Positions 26,663 to 35,199 of a stretch of 64,000 nucleotides of DNA are shown here, piece by piece. The DNA is from an uncultured Veillonella sp. Lineage in GTDB: Bacteria; Bacillota; Negativicutes; Veillonellales; Veillonellaceae. A model generated the notes under the pieces. It saw only the letters and a list, made by a program, of their open reading frames with translations, was not told where the DNA came from and did not search any database. The stretch covers positions 62,001 to 126,000 of the forward strand of contig CABSJL010000002.1 in NCBI GenBank assembly GCA_902478055.1, written 5' to 3'. Positions within the stretch are counted from its first letter, which is position 1, and each line of letters begins with the position of its first letter. The translations under genes and the position numbers were made by a program.

Positions 26663-28057
26663 TTATTGTAATTCATCCAAGGTATCACGCAATTGTGACA
26701 TTTCATCAAGAGCTTTAGCAACCCCTTTGATAACAGCATATCGTGGAGACTCTACCAAATACGATGCAATACCTACAGAACGTGTAATAACACGATCTAA
26801 CCCATCGATGAGAGCACCGCCACCGGTAAGAATGATGCCGTGATCATTAATAGCCGCTACAAGTTCTGGTGGCGTTTTTTCTAAAATAGATTTAATTCCT
26901 TCTAGAATATTCATCACTTGCGCCTCTAAGGCACGTTGAATTTCTAAGGAATTAACAGCAACCATCTTAGGTAGTCCAGAGCTTGCATCACGCCCTCTAA
27001 CCTCTATAGTTCGCTCCTTAGCACGACGATCTACAGTCCCGACAGAAATCTTAATCTTTTCTGCTGTTAAAGGTCCAATAACAAGTCTCTTCTTACGACG
27101 GATGTAACGGATAATAGATTCATTGAAGGAATCTCCCCCAATGCGAAGGGATTCACTTACAACAACACCCGTATCACAAAGAACTGCAATATCCGTAGTA
27201 CCGCCACCAACATCGACAACCATGGCCCCAACTTGGTCTGCATCATTGAGACCTGTCCCCATAGCTGCCGCCAATGGTTCCTCTATCAAGACAGTCTTCT
27301 TGGCCCCAGTTCTAAGCAAAGCTTCTAAAATGGCCCGTTTTTCAACAGGTGTAATCCCAGATGGTACACATACGATAATACGCGTTTTCATCAATCTAGA
27401 AGCAGGCACGACTGAACGAATAAAATACTTTAACATAAATTCGGTCATATCATAATCTGCAATAACACCTGCTTGAACAGGGCGAATAACAGATATGCCT
27501 TTAGGTGTACGTCCTATCATAGTACGTGCAGCTTCGCCTAAGGCAAGAATATCCCCTGTTTTATCATCTTTCGCAATATAAGCTGGCTCATCTAAGACTA
27601 AGCCCTTACCTTTAGCGAAAATAAGAATATTCGCAGTTCCTAAGTCGATGCCCAAGTCAAAGTTTAATGAACGATTTAATCGTCCCATTAAATCGCCCAC
27701 CTGCTCAGGACGAACTAGGCGCTTCAAGGTCATAGCTGGTGTAGTTTTTGCAATAGCTACAGTCTCACGATTACGACGTTCCACACGGCGCATCTTCGTG
27801 ACTCTAACCATGGCTTCACGCATATTGGAAGCTAAATGGCTAGCTTGCTTTGCTACGCCCTCAGAAAGCTTTGTGGACTTGCGTTTTGTCCTACGCAATG
27901 GCTTTCGATTAGTGCTAGTTTTAGCATTTTCAACCTTAGCAGCACCTAAGTTTTGTTGCTCGTTGTATAAAGCCGGCCCTTTTGAGCGCCGGCTTCGTTT
28001 CTTTTTATTCTGTTTTGGCTCTGTACTTTTATTCGTCAACCCGAACAATATCAGCAC
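26663..28057 (-). CDS. mreB: MreB-type rod-shape actin with unusual basic N-terminal extension
   Basis: The C-terminal 335 residues are a full MreB: phosphate loop [48 protein letters not shown] and [15 protein letters not shown]. MreB filaments guide wall synthesis. Ahead of this the frame is open for another 123 codons, very rich in Lys/Arg and starting at a GTG inside the murA end (28-bp overlap). Two starts are plausible: GTG at 28057 (464 residues, weak AAGG site) or the ATG at 27688 (341 residues, normal family length, AGGTGG 8 nt upstream). I give the longer frame but cannot decide. A GC-rich hairpin at 27971-27993 lies within the extension. Confidence 0.8.
   Translation of the reverse strand: MLILFGLTNKSTEPKQNKKKRSRRSKGPALYNEQQNLGAAKVENAKTSTNRKPLRRTKRKSTKLSEGVAKQASHLASNMREAMVRVTKMRRVERRNRETVAIAKTTPAMTLKRLVRPEQVGDLMGRLNRSLNFDLGIDLGTANILIFAKGKGLVLDEPAYIAKDDKTGDILALGEAARTMIGRTPKGISVIRPVQAGVIADYDMTEFMLKYFIRSVVPASRLMKTRIIVCVPSGITPVEKRAILEALLRTGAKKTVLIEEPLAAAMGTGLNDADQVGAMVVDVGGGTTDIAVLCDTGVVVSESLRIGGDSFNESIIRYIRRKKRLVIGPLTAEKIKISVGTVDRRAKERTIEVRGRDASSGLPKMVAVNSLEIQRALEAQVMNILEGIKSILEKTPPELVAAINDHGIILTGGGALIDGLDRVITRSVGIASYLVESPRYAVIKGVAKALDEMSQLRDTLDELQ
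27971..27993 (-). other. GC-rich hairpin inside the mreB N-terminal extension
   Basis: Arms AAGCCGGC and GCCGGCTT form an 8-bp perfect stem, 36 bp after the murA stop. On the minus strand only CTTTATA follows, so a terminator is uncertain. It stands out in an AT-rich region. Confidence 0.5.
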
Positions 28058-29294
28058 CTAACCTTTGCAATTTACCTACGAAATCATCATAACCACGATC
28101 GATATGATGTAAACGACCAACTTCTGTTCTACCTTCTGCAGTCAACGCAGCACAAACAAGAGCCGCACCTGCACGCAAGTCTGTAGCATTAACTACAGCA
28201 CCATGTAAGCGTGGCATACCTTCTACAATCGCTTGACGATTGTCGATATCGATATGAGCACCCATTTTGCGAAGTTCAGCAACATGCATAAAGCGGTTTT
28301 CAAATACAGTCTCTGTTACTGTACTTGTGCCTTCAGCGATTGTAGTAAGCGCCATAAATTGAGCTTGCATATCTGTTGGGAAGCCTGGGTATGGTAACGT
28401 TTTGATATCAACAGCTTTGATACCTTTACCAGTACTGATAACGCGAATGCCATCAATTTCTTCCTCTACAGTAACGCCAGCTTCTTTTAATTTAGCTACT
28501 ACTGGTTTTAAATGTTCAGGCAATGCATTTTCTACAAATACGTCACCACCAGCCATAGCAGCTGCAATCAAGTATGTACCAGCTTCGATACGGTCAGGAA
28601 TAACCGTATGAATTGCACCATGTAATTGAGGCACACCTTCAATGCGAATTACATTAGTACCAGCACCGCGGATATTAGCGCCCATTGCATTTAAGAATGT
28701 CGCTAAATCAACGATTTCAGGTTCTTCCGCAGCATTTTCGATAACAGTTTTACCTTCCGCCATAGAAGCGGCCATAATTACATTTTCTGTAGCCCCTACA
28801 CTTGGGAAATCCAAGTAGATTTGAGTGCCTTTAAGGCCTTCTGGAGCATGTGCATATACATAATCTTCAGTAATTTCAATTTTAGCACCTAACGCTTCGA
28901 AAGCTTTTAGGTGAAGATCAATAGGACGTGCACCGATAGCACAACCACCTGGCATGGAGATTTTAGCCTCCCCTTTACGCGCCAAAAGTGGACCCATTAC
29001 AAGGAAAGATGCACGCATTTTGCGTACAAGCTCATAAGGAGCTTCCGTAGCAGTCAATGTAGATGCATCGAAGATAATTTCATCATCTGCTTTATTACGA
29101 GTAATTTTAACCCCCAAAGACTCGATAACTTGGCAAATTGTACCTACATCTTCCAAATTTGGAATTTCAAGTAATTTACTAGGCGTTGATGCTAGCAAAG
29201 TACCGGCAATAATAGGGAGTACCGCATTTTTAGCGCTACTAACACGTACACGGCCTTCCAACCGGTTGCCACCTTGAATGATTAGCTTTTCCAA
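28029..29294 (-). CDS. murA: UDP-N-acetylglucosamine 1-carboxyvinyltransferase
   Basis: MurA makes the first committed step of peptidoglycan synthesis. The 421-residue protein has [23 protein letters not shown] at the N-terminus, the loop [19 protein letters not shown] with the fosfomycin-target Cys, and [12 protein letters not shown]. The start is a TTG with AGGAGG 7 nt upstream. It has its own promoter (29377-29406) and a leader with two small hairpins; the end overlaps the long mreB frame. Confidence 0.97.
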   Translation of the reverse strand: MEKLIIQGGNRLEGRVRVSSAKNAVLPIIAGTLLASTPSKLLEIPNLEDVGTICQVIESLGVKITRNKADDEIIFDASTLTATEAPYELVRKMRASFLVMGPLLARKGEAKISMPGGCAIGARPIDLHLKAFEALGAKIEITEDYVYAHAPEGLKGTQIYLDFPSVGATENVIMAASMAEGKTVIENAAEEPEIVDLATFLNAMGANIRGAGTNVIRIEGVPQLHGAIHTVIPDRIEAGTYLIAAAMAGGDVFVENALPEHLKPVVAKLKEAGVTVEEEIDGIRVISTGKGIKAVDIKTLPYPGFPTDMQAQFMALTTIAEGTSTVTETVFENRFMHVAELRKMGAHIDIDNRQAIVEGMPRLHGAVVNATDLRAGAALVCAALTAEGRTEVGRLHHIDRGYDDFVGKLQRLGADIVRVDE

Positions 29295-29376
29295 CAGAAT
29301 TCCTCCTACACTTTTATATCGATCATCTTGTATGAACTACAAGACGTTGTATTTATAACGTCATATACTAAATGTT

Positions 29377-29406
29377 ATTATACTATTTTTCGATATATCT
29401 CATCAA
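29377..29406 (-). promoter_or_regulatory. Promoter of murA
   Basis: Minus-strand TTGATG (29401-29406) and TATAAT (29377-29382) with an 18-bp spacer, directly downstream of the glpX terminator. The leader of about 75 nt carries two adjacent hairpins (29343-29362 GACGTT/AACGTC and 29327-29343 CTTGTA/TACAAG). Confidence 0.7.
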
Positions 29407-29430
29407 GAGAATGTGAGAAAATACTGAGAA

Positions 29431-29456
29431 AAAAAGCCCCTCAATTTGAGGGGCTT
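29431..29456 (-). terminator. Terminator after glpX
   Basis: Stem AAGCCCCTC/GAGGGGCTT with a 5-nt loop, followed on the minus strand by seven T. It begins 5 bp after the glpX stop. Confidence 0.95.
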
Positions 29457-29461
29457 AATTC

Positions 29462-30424
29462 TTATTTTGCTTTTAAGGATTTTAGCTTTTCATCCATATG
29501 TACTGTGTCTAAGAAACGAACAGTACCAGTTTTAGAACGCATTACGATAGTATGTGTACGCGCACCACCTGGGAAGTATTGAATAGCATTCAATAAGTTA
29601 CCGCGAGTAATAGCAGTAGCCGCGAAGATAACATCATCTGTACGAACTAAATCATCCAATGTAAGTACTTGATTTACATCGGTAATACCCATTTCATGAC
29701 AACGACGAATTTCTTCTTCTGTTTCTGGTTTCAAGCGGGCTTGCATATCGCCACCTACGCATTTCAAAGCAGCTGCAGCCAATACGCCTTCTGGTGCACC
29801 ACCAGTACCAACAACCATGTGTACCCCAGAACCTTCAATACAACATTCCATAGCTGGGTTAACATCACCATCAGAAATTAACATAATACGTGCACCAAGA
29901 TCACGGGCTTCTTTCATCAAACCATGATGACGTTCACGATCAAGCATAACAAGTGTAATTTCATCGACATTGCGATTCATTTTTGCCGCTACATTTTTGA
30001 TATTTTCAGTTAAAGATTTAGTAATATCGATAGCACCTGCACCACGAGGACCAACGCAAAGTTTTTCCATGTACATATCTGGTGCATGTAACAAGCCACC
30101 TTTTTCAGCAATAGCCATAACTGCAATCGCACCATTTTGGCCTTTTGCAATCAAGTTTGTGCCTTCAATTGGGTCAACTGCGATATCTACTTCTGGACCA
30201 CCAGCACCTACATGTTCACCAATGTAAAGCATAGGCGCTTCATCAATTTCGCCTTCGCCGATAACTACTGTACCAGAAATACGAACAGAGTCAAATGCTT
30301 GACGCATTGCATCTACAGCAAGACCATCCGCTGCATCCTTTTGACCGCGGCCAAGTAACCGACCACTGCGTAAAGCAGCCGCTTCAACGACACGAGCAAA
30401 TTCCAAAGATAATGTACGATCCAT
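29462..30424 (-). CDS. glpX: Class II fructose-1,6-bisphosphatase
   Basis: GlpX removes the C1 phosphate of fructose 1,6-bisphosphate in gluconeogenesis, the direction a lactate-using anaerobe needs. The 320 residues contain GEIDEAPMLYIGEHVG, the metal/substrate motif DPIEGTNLIAKG and VVGTGGAPEGVLAAAALK, all GlpX family hallmarks. It follows fsa by 66 bp, with AGGAGG before the ATG, so fsa-glpX may be one sugar-phosphate operon. Confidence 0.96.
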   Translation of the reverse strand: MDRTLSLEFARVVEAAALRSGRLLGRGQKDAADGLAVDAMRQAFDSVRISGTVVIGEGEIDEAPMLYIGEHVGAGGPEVDIAVDPIEGTNLIAKGQNGAIAVMAIAEKGGLLHAPDMYMEKLCVGPRGAGAIDITKSLTENIKNVAAKMNRNVDEITLVMLDRERHHGLMKEARDLGARIMLISDGDVNPAMECCIEGSGVHMVVGTGGAPEGVLAAAALKCVGGDMQARLKPETEEEIRRCHEMGITDVNQVLTLDDLVRTDDVIFAATAITRGNLLNAIQYFPGGARTHTIVMRSKTGTVRFLDTVHMDEKLKSLKAK

Positions 30425-30490
30425 AATAGGCCTCCTTATAAGTCCTGTGTGTATTGTAATATGACTCTTACATTGAGCCGAATACTTAAC

Positions 30491-31138
30491 TTATTGATTA
30501 GCTTGTTTCCAATCTGCCATAAATTTTTCAAGCCCTGCATCCGTCAACGGATGTTTCATAGCTTGCATAAGTACTTTGAATGGCACTGTTGCAATATGAG
30601 CACCGGCTTTAGCACATTGTATGATATGCAATGGTGTTCTCACACTAGCTGCAATAATTTCAGTTTCAATACCATGAATAGCAAATATGTCTGCAATATC
30701 TTGAATTAATGTAAGGCCATCCATGCTGATATCATCAATGCGACCCACAAATGGGCTCACATAGGTAGCACCTGCACGGGCTGCCAATAAAGCTTGGTTA
30801 GCAGAGAAGATTAATGTTACATTTGTTTTAATACCTTCTTTGCTCAACACGGCAACAGCTTTAAGGCCTTCTGGAGTCATAGGCACTTTAATAACTACAT
30901 TAGAGCCTAATTTTACAAGCTCATGAGCTTCAGCGATCATGCCTTCTGCATCGGAAGCAATAACCTCTGCACTTACAGGACCTTCTACAAGATTTGCAAT
31001 TTCAGAAATAACTTGTTTTAAATCGCGTTTAGCTTTCACGATAAGGGATGGGTTAGTAGTAACACCATCGATAAAACCAAAAGCATACGCTTCTTTTATC
31101 TCATCAAATTCTGCGGTATCAATAAAGAACTTCATCAA
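30491..31138 (-). CDS. fsa: Fructose-6-phosphate aldolase/transaldolase-like (TalC family)
   Basis: A 215-residue short transaldolase with [29 protein letters not shown] and the Schiff-base Lys in [15 protein letters not shown]. The short TalC/FSA type acts either as a transaldolase in the pentose phosphate pathway or as a fructose-6-phosphate aldolase; sequence reading cannot separate these. Two ATGs open the gene; the second fits the family start. Located 10 bp after serS and upstream of glpX. Confidence 0.9.
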   Translation of the reverse strand: MMKFFIDTAEFDEIKEAYAFGFIDGVTTNPSLIVKAKRDLKQVISEIANLVEGPVSAEVIASDAEGMIAEAHELVKLGSNVVIKVPMTPEGLKAVAVLSKEGIKTNVTLIFSANQALLAARAGATYVSPFVGRIDDISMDGLTLIQDIADIFAIHGIETEIIAASVRTPLHIIQCAKAGAHIATVPFKVLMQAMKHPLTDAGLEKFMADWKQANQ

Positions 31139-31148
31139 ATGCCCCCTC

Positions 31149-32429
31149 TTATTTTGCTGCCTTGATTACTTCTACGCCACCCATGTAAGGAACAAGTACC
31201 TTAGGAATTACAACAGAACCATCAGCTTGTTGGTAATTTTCCAAGATAGCTGCTACTGTACGGCCCACAGCAAGACCAGAGCCATTTAATGTATGAAGGA
31301 ATTCTGGTTTACCTTTAGGTCCACGACGGAATTTAATATTTGCACGACGAGCTTGGAAATCAGTCATATTGGAGCAAGAAGAGATTTCTCTGTACTTGCC
31401 TTGAGCTGGCATCCATACCTCTACGTCATATGTTTTAGCAGAACCAAAGCCAATATCACCTGTGCAAAGTGTAATTACACGGAATGGTAATTCCAATAAA
31501 CGCAATACTTCTTCTGCATTATCAGTTAACTTTTCTAATTCTGCATAAGAATCTTCAGGCTTAGCTAATTTAACCATTTCAACTTTGTTGAATTGATGTT
31601 GGCGAATAAGACCACGTGTATCACGACCTGCAGAACCAGCTTCAGCACGGAAGCACGCTGTAAATGCAGTGTAGTATTTAGGCAATTCTTCTTCACTCAA
31701 GATTTCACCGCTATGATAATTAGTTAATGTAACCTCTGCGGTAGGGATCAAGAAGTATTCAGTATCCTCTACATGGTACATATCTTCAGCAAACTTAGGC
31801 AATTGGCCAGTACCTGTCAATGTCTCACGAGTTACCATATATGGAGTCATCATTTCAGTGTAGCCTTGTTTATCTACATGAAGATCAACCATGAAGTTAA
31901 TAAGAGCACGTTCTAAACGAGCACCTAAACCTTTATATACTGTGAAACGAGCACCACTCATTTTACCAGCGCGATTGAAATCAAGGATATCAAGATTTTC
32001 ACCTAAATCCCAATGAGCTTGTACATCAAAGTCAAATTGACGTGGTTCGCCCCATTTACGTTGTTCCACATTTTCATCTTCATCAGCACCAACAGGAACA
32101 GATGCATCGCACATATTTGGCAACATCAACGCCGCATCACGTAATTTAGCTTCTACGTCGCGGATACGATTATCAAGCTCTGCAATATCATCGCCTACTT
32201 TTTTCATTTCTGCGATTTTATCATCCGCATTTTCTTTATTGCGTTTTAATTGGCTAATTTCTTCAGTTACGGAATTACGAAGAGCTTTTAACTCCTCTAC
32301 TTTACCAATCAACTGACGACGTTCATCATAAGCGGATACAAAGGTTTCTAAATCGCCATTCGTGTGACGATTATCTAAGTTTTGTTGCACTAAATCAATA
32401 TTTTCACGGACAAATTTCAAGTCTAACAT
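31149..32429 (-). CDS. serS: Seryl-tRNA synthetase
   Basis: SerS charges tRNA-Ser. The protein has the N-terminal antiparallel coiled coil (about 25-100, with [16 protein letters not shown]) and class II motifs, including [39 protein letters not shown] (motif 2) and [19 protein letters not shown] (motif 3). The frame is open to a TTG at 32450, but the ATG at 32429 ([10 protein letters not shown], the usual family start, GAGG 8 nt upstream) is correct. About 426 residues, normal. No T-box leader fits in the short upstream gap. Confidence 0.97.
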   Translation of the reverse strand: MLDLKFVRENIDLVQQNLDNRHTNGDLETFVSAYDERRQLIGKVEELKALRNSVTEEISQLKRNKENADDKIAEMKKVGDDIAELDNRIRDVEAKLRDAALMLPNMCDASVPVGADEDENVEQRKWGEPRQFDFDVQAHWDLGENLDILDFNRAGKMSGARFTVYKGLGARLERALINFMVDLHVDKQGYTEMMTPYMVTRETLTGTGQLPKFAEDMYHVEDTEYFLIPTAEVTLTNYHSGEILSEEELPKYYTAFTACFRAEAGSAGRDTRGLIRQHQFNKVEMVKLAKPEDSYAELEKLTDNAEEVLRLLELPFRVITLCTGDIGFGSAKTYDVEVWMPAQGKYREISSCSNMTDFQARRANIKFRRGPKGKPEFLHTLNGSGLAVGRTVAAILENYQQADGSVVIPKVLVPYMGGVEVIKAAK

Positions 32430-32482
32430 ACTATAAACCTCATCTTCCAACTATGCTACGAACAATATATTCAATACGTTTA

Positions 32483-32491
32483 AGTATACCA
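32483..32491 (-). promoter_or_regulatory. Candidate extended -10 promoter for serS
   Basis: Minus-strand TGG followed by TATACT, about 55 bp upstream of the serS start. The -35 position (TGATAA) is poor, so this is a weak call. Confidence 0.35.
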
Positions 32492-32553
32492 TATATTGGT
32501 GTATTTATCATTAAATTATAAGCTATCTACTAGATTTCTAATTAATTTTTATG

Positions 32554-33507
32554 CTATTCATCATCATCTTCTTCTAGTAAATAATCTTTAGCCATCCATT
32601 TTCGGGTACCTGTGAAAGAAATGGTTACCCATTTTTCCGTTGGGTTCCCTCCGATTTCTTGGTCAATTTCATTGCGAATTGCATCGATTTCAGCAATCGT
32701 TTGATATGGGAAGTTCTTGCGAACTAAAATATCAATTTCAATAATTCGAGTATTCCCATATACTTGTACACTAGAAACGTAATCTTTGAAATTGTACTTT
32801 TCCATAAAGCGATCCATAATTTCTTGCACTTCATTATGTAATGAAGTTGGTGCCCATCCCAATACTTGTTTTACGGATGGGATAATAATGCGGAACGCGG
32901 ATGGTATCATCTGTACGGCCAATACAATGAGAACAATCGGGTCAATATAAGCGGCCCAATCAGCATATTCAGTTCCTTCTAACATAATAGCCACTACAAA
33001 GCTGATTAAGATAGCTGCTTCCAGTAAAGCATCAACATACCAACTCACATTATCAAATTTAATTAAATTAGACTGTAAGCTTTTATTAATCCGTCGTACA
33101 TATAAGTAATAGATTGTGTCAGCGACGGTGAAGAAGATGGCATAATAAATAGCTGGTCCAAAATCTACATGGCGGCCACCCGATATAAGATCTGTAATGC
33201 CACTAGATAGAGCGTAAATTACAATTAGTAATATAAAGAAGCCTTCTACGGCAAGTACCAAAGGTTCGAACTGCCAATAGCCAAATTGAAAGCGCTTACT
33301 CGTTTCACGGGCTATTAACTTGGCCGTCATGAGCATCATGATTTTAATTACAACATCGACAAAGGAAAATACCCCATCTAATAAGACCGCGCTAGATCCT
33401 GTAACAATCCCCATTATAGTGCCACTTACTGCTACAAGGGCCATTAATCCTACGGATTGCATAAGTAACTTCTGTTCTATAGAGCGCCTTGCCCCTAATA
33501 TATCCAT
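32554..33507 (-). CDS. Cation diffusion facilitator-like membrane protein
   Basis: About 317 residues with six predicted membrane helices, TM3-TM6 and a C-terminal cytoplasmic ferredoxin-like domain (about 220-300, VQVYGNTRIIEIDILVRKN), matching CDF metal exporters. Counted from the ATG at 33507 (GGGG 6 nt upstream, better than the GTG at 33519), the metal-site motif in TM2 reads D44-xx-F47-xxx-D51 and in TM5 S155-xxx-D159, so the usual His/Asp at positions 47 and 155 is missing. Transport may use another ion or the protein may be degenerate. A Glu/Asp-rich tail (EEDDDE) ends the protein. Confidence 0.75.
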   Translation of the reverse strand: MDILGARRSIEQKLLMQSVGLMALVAVSGTIMGIVTGSSAVLLDGVFSFVDVVIKIMMLMTAKLIARETSKRFQFGYWQFEPLVLAVEGFFILLIVIYALSSGITDLISGGRHVDFGPAIYYAIFFTVADTIYYLYVRRINKSLQSNLIKFDNVSWYVDALLEAAILISFVVAIMLEGTEYADWAAYIDPIVLIVLAVQMIPSAFRIIIPSVKQVLGWAPTSLHNEVQEIMDRFMEKYNFKDYVSSVQVYGNTRIIEIDILVRKNFPYQTIAEIDAIRNEIDQEIGGNPTEKWVTISFTGTRKWMAKDYLLEEDDDE

Positions 33508-33542
33508 CAAGTACCCCACTTTCTTAATTTATATATCTTTTT

Positions 33543-33570
33543 ATTATACACCACGGGCATTGAAGCGCAA
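33543..33570 (-). promoter_or_regulatory. Candidate promoter for the CDF-like gene
   Basis: Minus-strand TTGCGC (33565-33570) and TATAAT (33543-33548), 16-bp spacer, 36 bp upstream of the start codon and just after the guaD terminator. Confidence 0.5.
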
Positions 33571-33580
33571 CACGAGGTCA

Positions 33581-33620
33581 AAATAAAACAGGTAGCTTGC
33601 ATGATATACAAACTACCTGT
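33581..33620 (-). terminator. Terminator after guaD
   Basis: Arms ACAGGTAG (33588-33595) and CTACCTGT (33613-33620) with a 17-nt loop, followed on the minus strand by TTTTATTTT. It lies 55 bp after the guaD stop. Confidence 0.7.
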
Positions 33621-33674
33621 ACTGGCTATTATTTAAATTTTGTTCCTCTTTTTAGCGTTATCAGAGCTGAAATA

Positions 33675-34955
33675 TCAACCTTGGGGATTAGGTAATACGC
33701 TGCCCCCTACATAGCGCTTAACGATATGTCGATCATCACCAACATATAACCAACGCTCTAACCGCTCCTCTAAGGTGCGTTCATTTGGGTCAAATAGTGA
33801 TGTATCATCAATGATAAGGGCATCTAGGTCACAACCTTTTTCAAAGCTACCAACCTTACCAAAGAACTTGCCTCCACCCTTCGTAGCCATATAGAAGGCT
33901 TCACTTAATGTGAGGGGTGCATAATTTGAATCTACTTCCACCCATTTCATTTTAGATAATCCAATGGCTTCTGTAAGAACCTTTGCCATTGATACCATAT
34001 GACCACCAGAAATATCAGAGCCTAAACCAATTGGTATATTCCGTTTCATTAGCTTACGAATTGGTGCAATACCACTTGATAGGTTTACATTGGAATATGG
34101 ACAATGAGATACCATAGTTTGTGTTTCAGACATACGATCCATTTCTACATCACTTAAATGAATGCAATGAGCCATTACCGTTGGCGTCCGCCCCATCAAT
34201 TTATGTTCATAATACACATCTGTATAATTTGGTGACTCAGGATGTAATGCTCCTACCCAATCAATTTCACCGTGATTTTCAGATAAATGGGATTGAACTG
34301 GTACTTTGTACTCTTCTGATAATGTGCCAAGACCATCCATTAATTCGCTCGTACAAGATGGTACAAAACGAGGGGTAATAATAGGTTTTACCAATGGACC
34401 AAATTGAGCCGATGCCTCTAACCAGTCTTTCGTATCCGCTAAGGATTGACTTGTTTCTTCAATCAAGAAATCTGGACTATTGCGGTCCATATTGACCTTG
34501 CCTACATAGGCAGATAATCCAGCTTTTTGTAAAAGTTCCATCAACACTAATGTGCTCTCTTTATGGATAGTGCCGAACAATATGCTTCTAGTAGTCCCAT
34601 TGCGCCATAAGTCTTGTACAAAGGCACCATATACTAGCCGTGCATAATCTAGATTACTAAACTTTGCCTCCTCAGGAAATGTATAGGTTTCTAACCAAGG
34701 TAAAAGTTCTTTATCCATCCCAAGGCCACGATTACAATACTGTGGAGCGTGAGCATGCGTATCTACAAAGCCTGGAATGATGAGATTATCACCATAATCA
34801 GTGACCTCGCACTCTGCATAAGCTGGCGGAATACTTTCACCACAATATACGACCACACCATCTACGGCAATGATATAGCCATGTGGAATCGATATAAACT
34901 CTGAAGGACGCGGTGTATATAATATATTTCCTTTTAAAATAAGTGTCGAATTCAT
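33675..34955 (-). CDS. guaD: Guanine deaminase
   Basis: GuaD converts guanine to xanthine. The 426-residue amidohydrolase has the metal motif PGFVDTHAHAPQYCNRG, the second ligand region HLSENHGEIDWV, AHCIHLSD, SHCPYSNVNLSSG and GLGSDISGG, a set that fits guanine deaminase better than other members. AGGAGG precedes the ATG. Directly upstream is the decayed end of a purine permease, which supports a purine-salvage role. Confidence 0.88.
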   Translation of the reverse strand: MNSTLILKGNILYTPRPSEFISIPHGYIIAVDGVVVYCGESIPPAYAECEVTDYGDNLIIPGFVDTHAHAPQYCNRGLGMDKELLPWLETYTFPEEAKFSNLDYARLVYGAFVQDLWRNGTTRSILFGTIHKESTLVLMELLQKAGLSAYVGKVNMDRNSPDFLIEETSQSLADTKDWLEASAQFGPLVKPIITPRFVPSCTSELMDGLGTLSEEYKVPVQSHLSENHGEIDWVGALHPESPNYTDVYYEHKLMGRTPTVMAHCIHLSDVEMDRMSETQTMVSHCPYSNVNLSSGIAPIRKLMKRNIPIGLGSDISGGHMVSMAKVLTEAIGLSKMKWVEVDSNYAPLTLSEAFYMATKGGGKFFGKVGSFEKGCDLDALIIDDTSLFDPNERTLEERLERWLYVGDDRHIVKRYVGGSVLPNPQG

Positions 34956-35056
34956 ATAACCTCCTCGCGTAATTAGAGCCCTAAAATGCTAAGCTCATAT
35001 AACACGCTAGTTTTTTCTTTAATAGACTATGCTATATGATTCATAGTATATGCTAT

Positions 35057-35170
35057 TTAAATAGCAAAGTGAATGATGAACGCCACAGTCATGATGTACA
35101 TAATAGGATGAATTTCATGACGACGGCCCATTGTCAGTTTAATCAATGTATAAGAAATTTTAGTAAATTC
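35057..35170 (-). pseudogene. Remnant of an NCS2/AzgA-type purine permease
   Basis: Between guaD and the decarboxylase, the minus strand encodes 37 codons ending in TAA (35057-35059): it reads EFTKISYTLIKLTMGRR, then HEIHPIMYIMTVAFIIHFAI. This resembles the last helix of AzgA-type guanine/hypoxanthine permeases (the IK-x5-GR-x-x-E-x-HP-x-x-Y-I pattern). A TAG immediately precedes the stretch and no start or rest of the gene is present. It is too short and headless to be a gene, and fits a deleted permease that once accompanied guaD. Confidence 0.65.
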
Positions 35171-35199
35171 CTACAGTCCTTGTATCAAATCGTATAAAT

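Noticed and set aside
32430..32553. T-box riboswitch for serS
   Set aside because: The gap is about 120 bp, with no specifier stem or T-box sequence seen.
34956..35056. Purine riboswitch upstream of guaD
   Set aside because: Core purine-aptamer sequence motifs are absent; the region has only AT-rich short repeats, including the palindrome GCTATTTAAATAGC.
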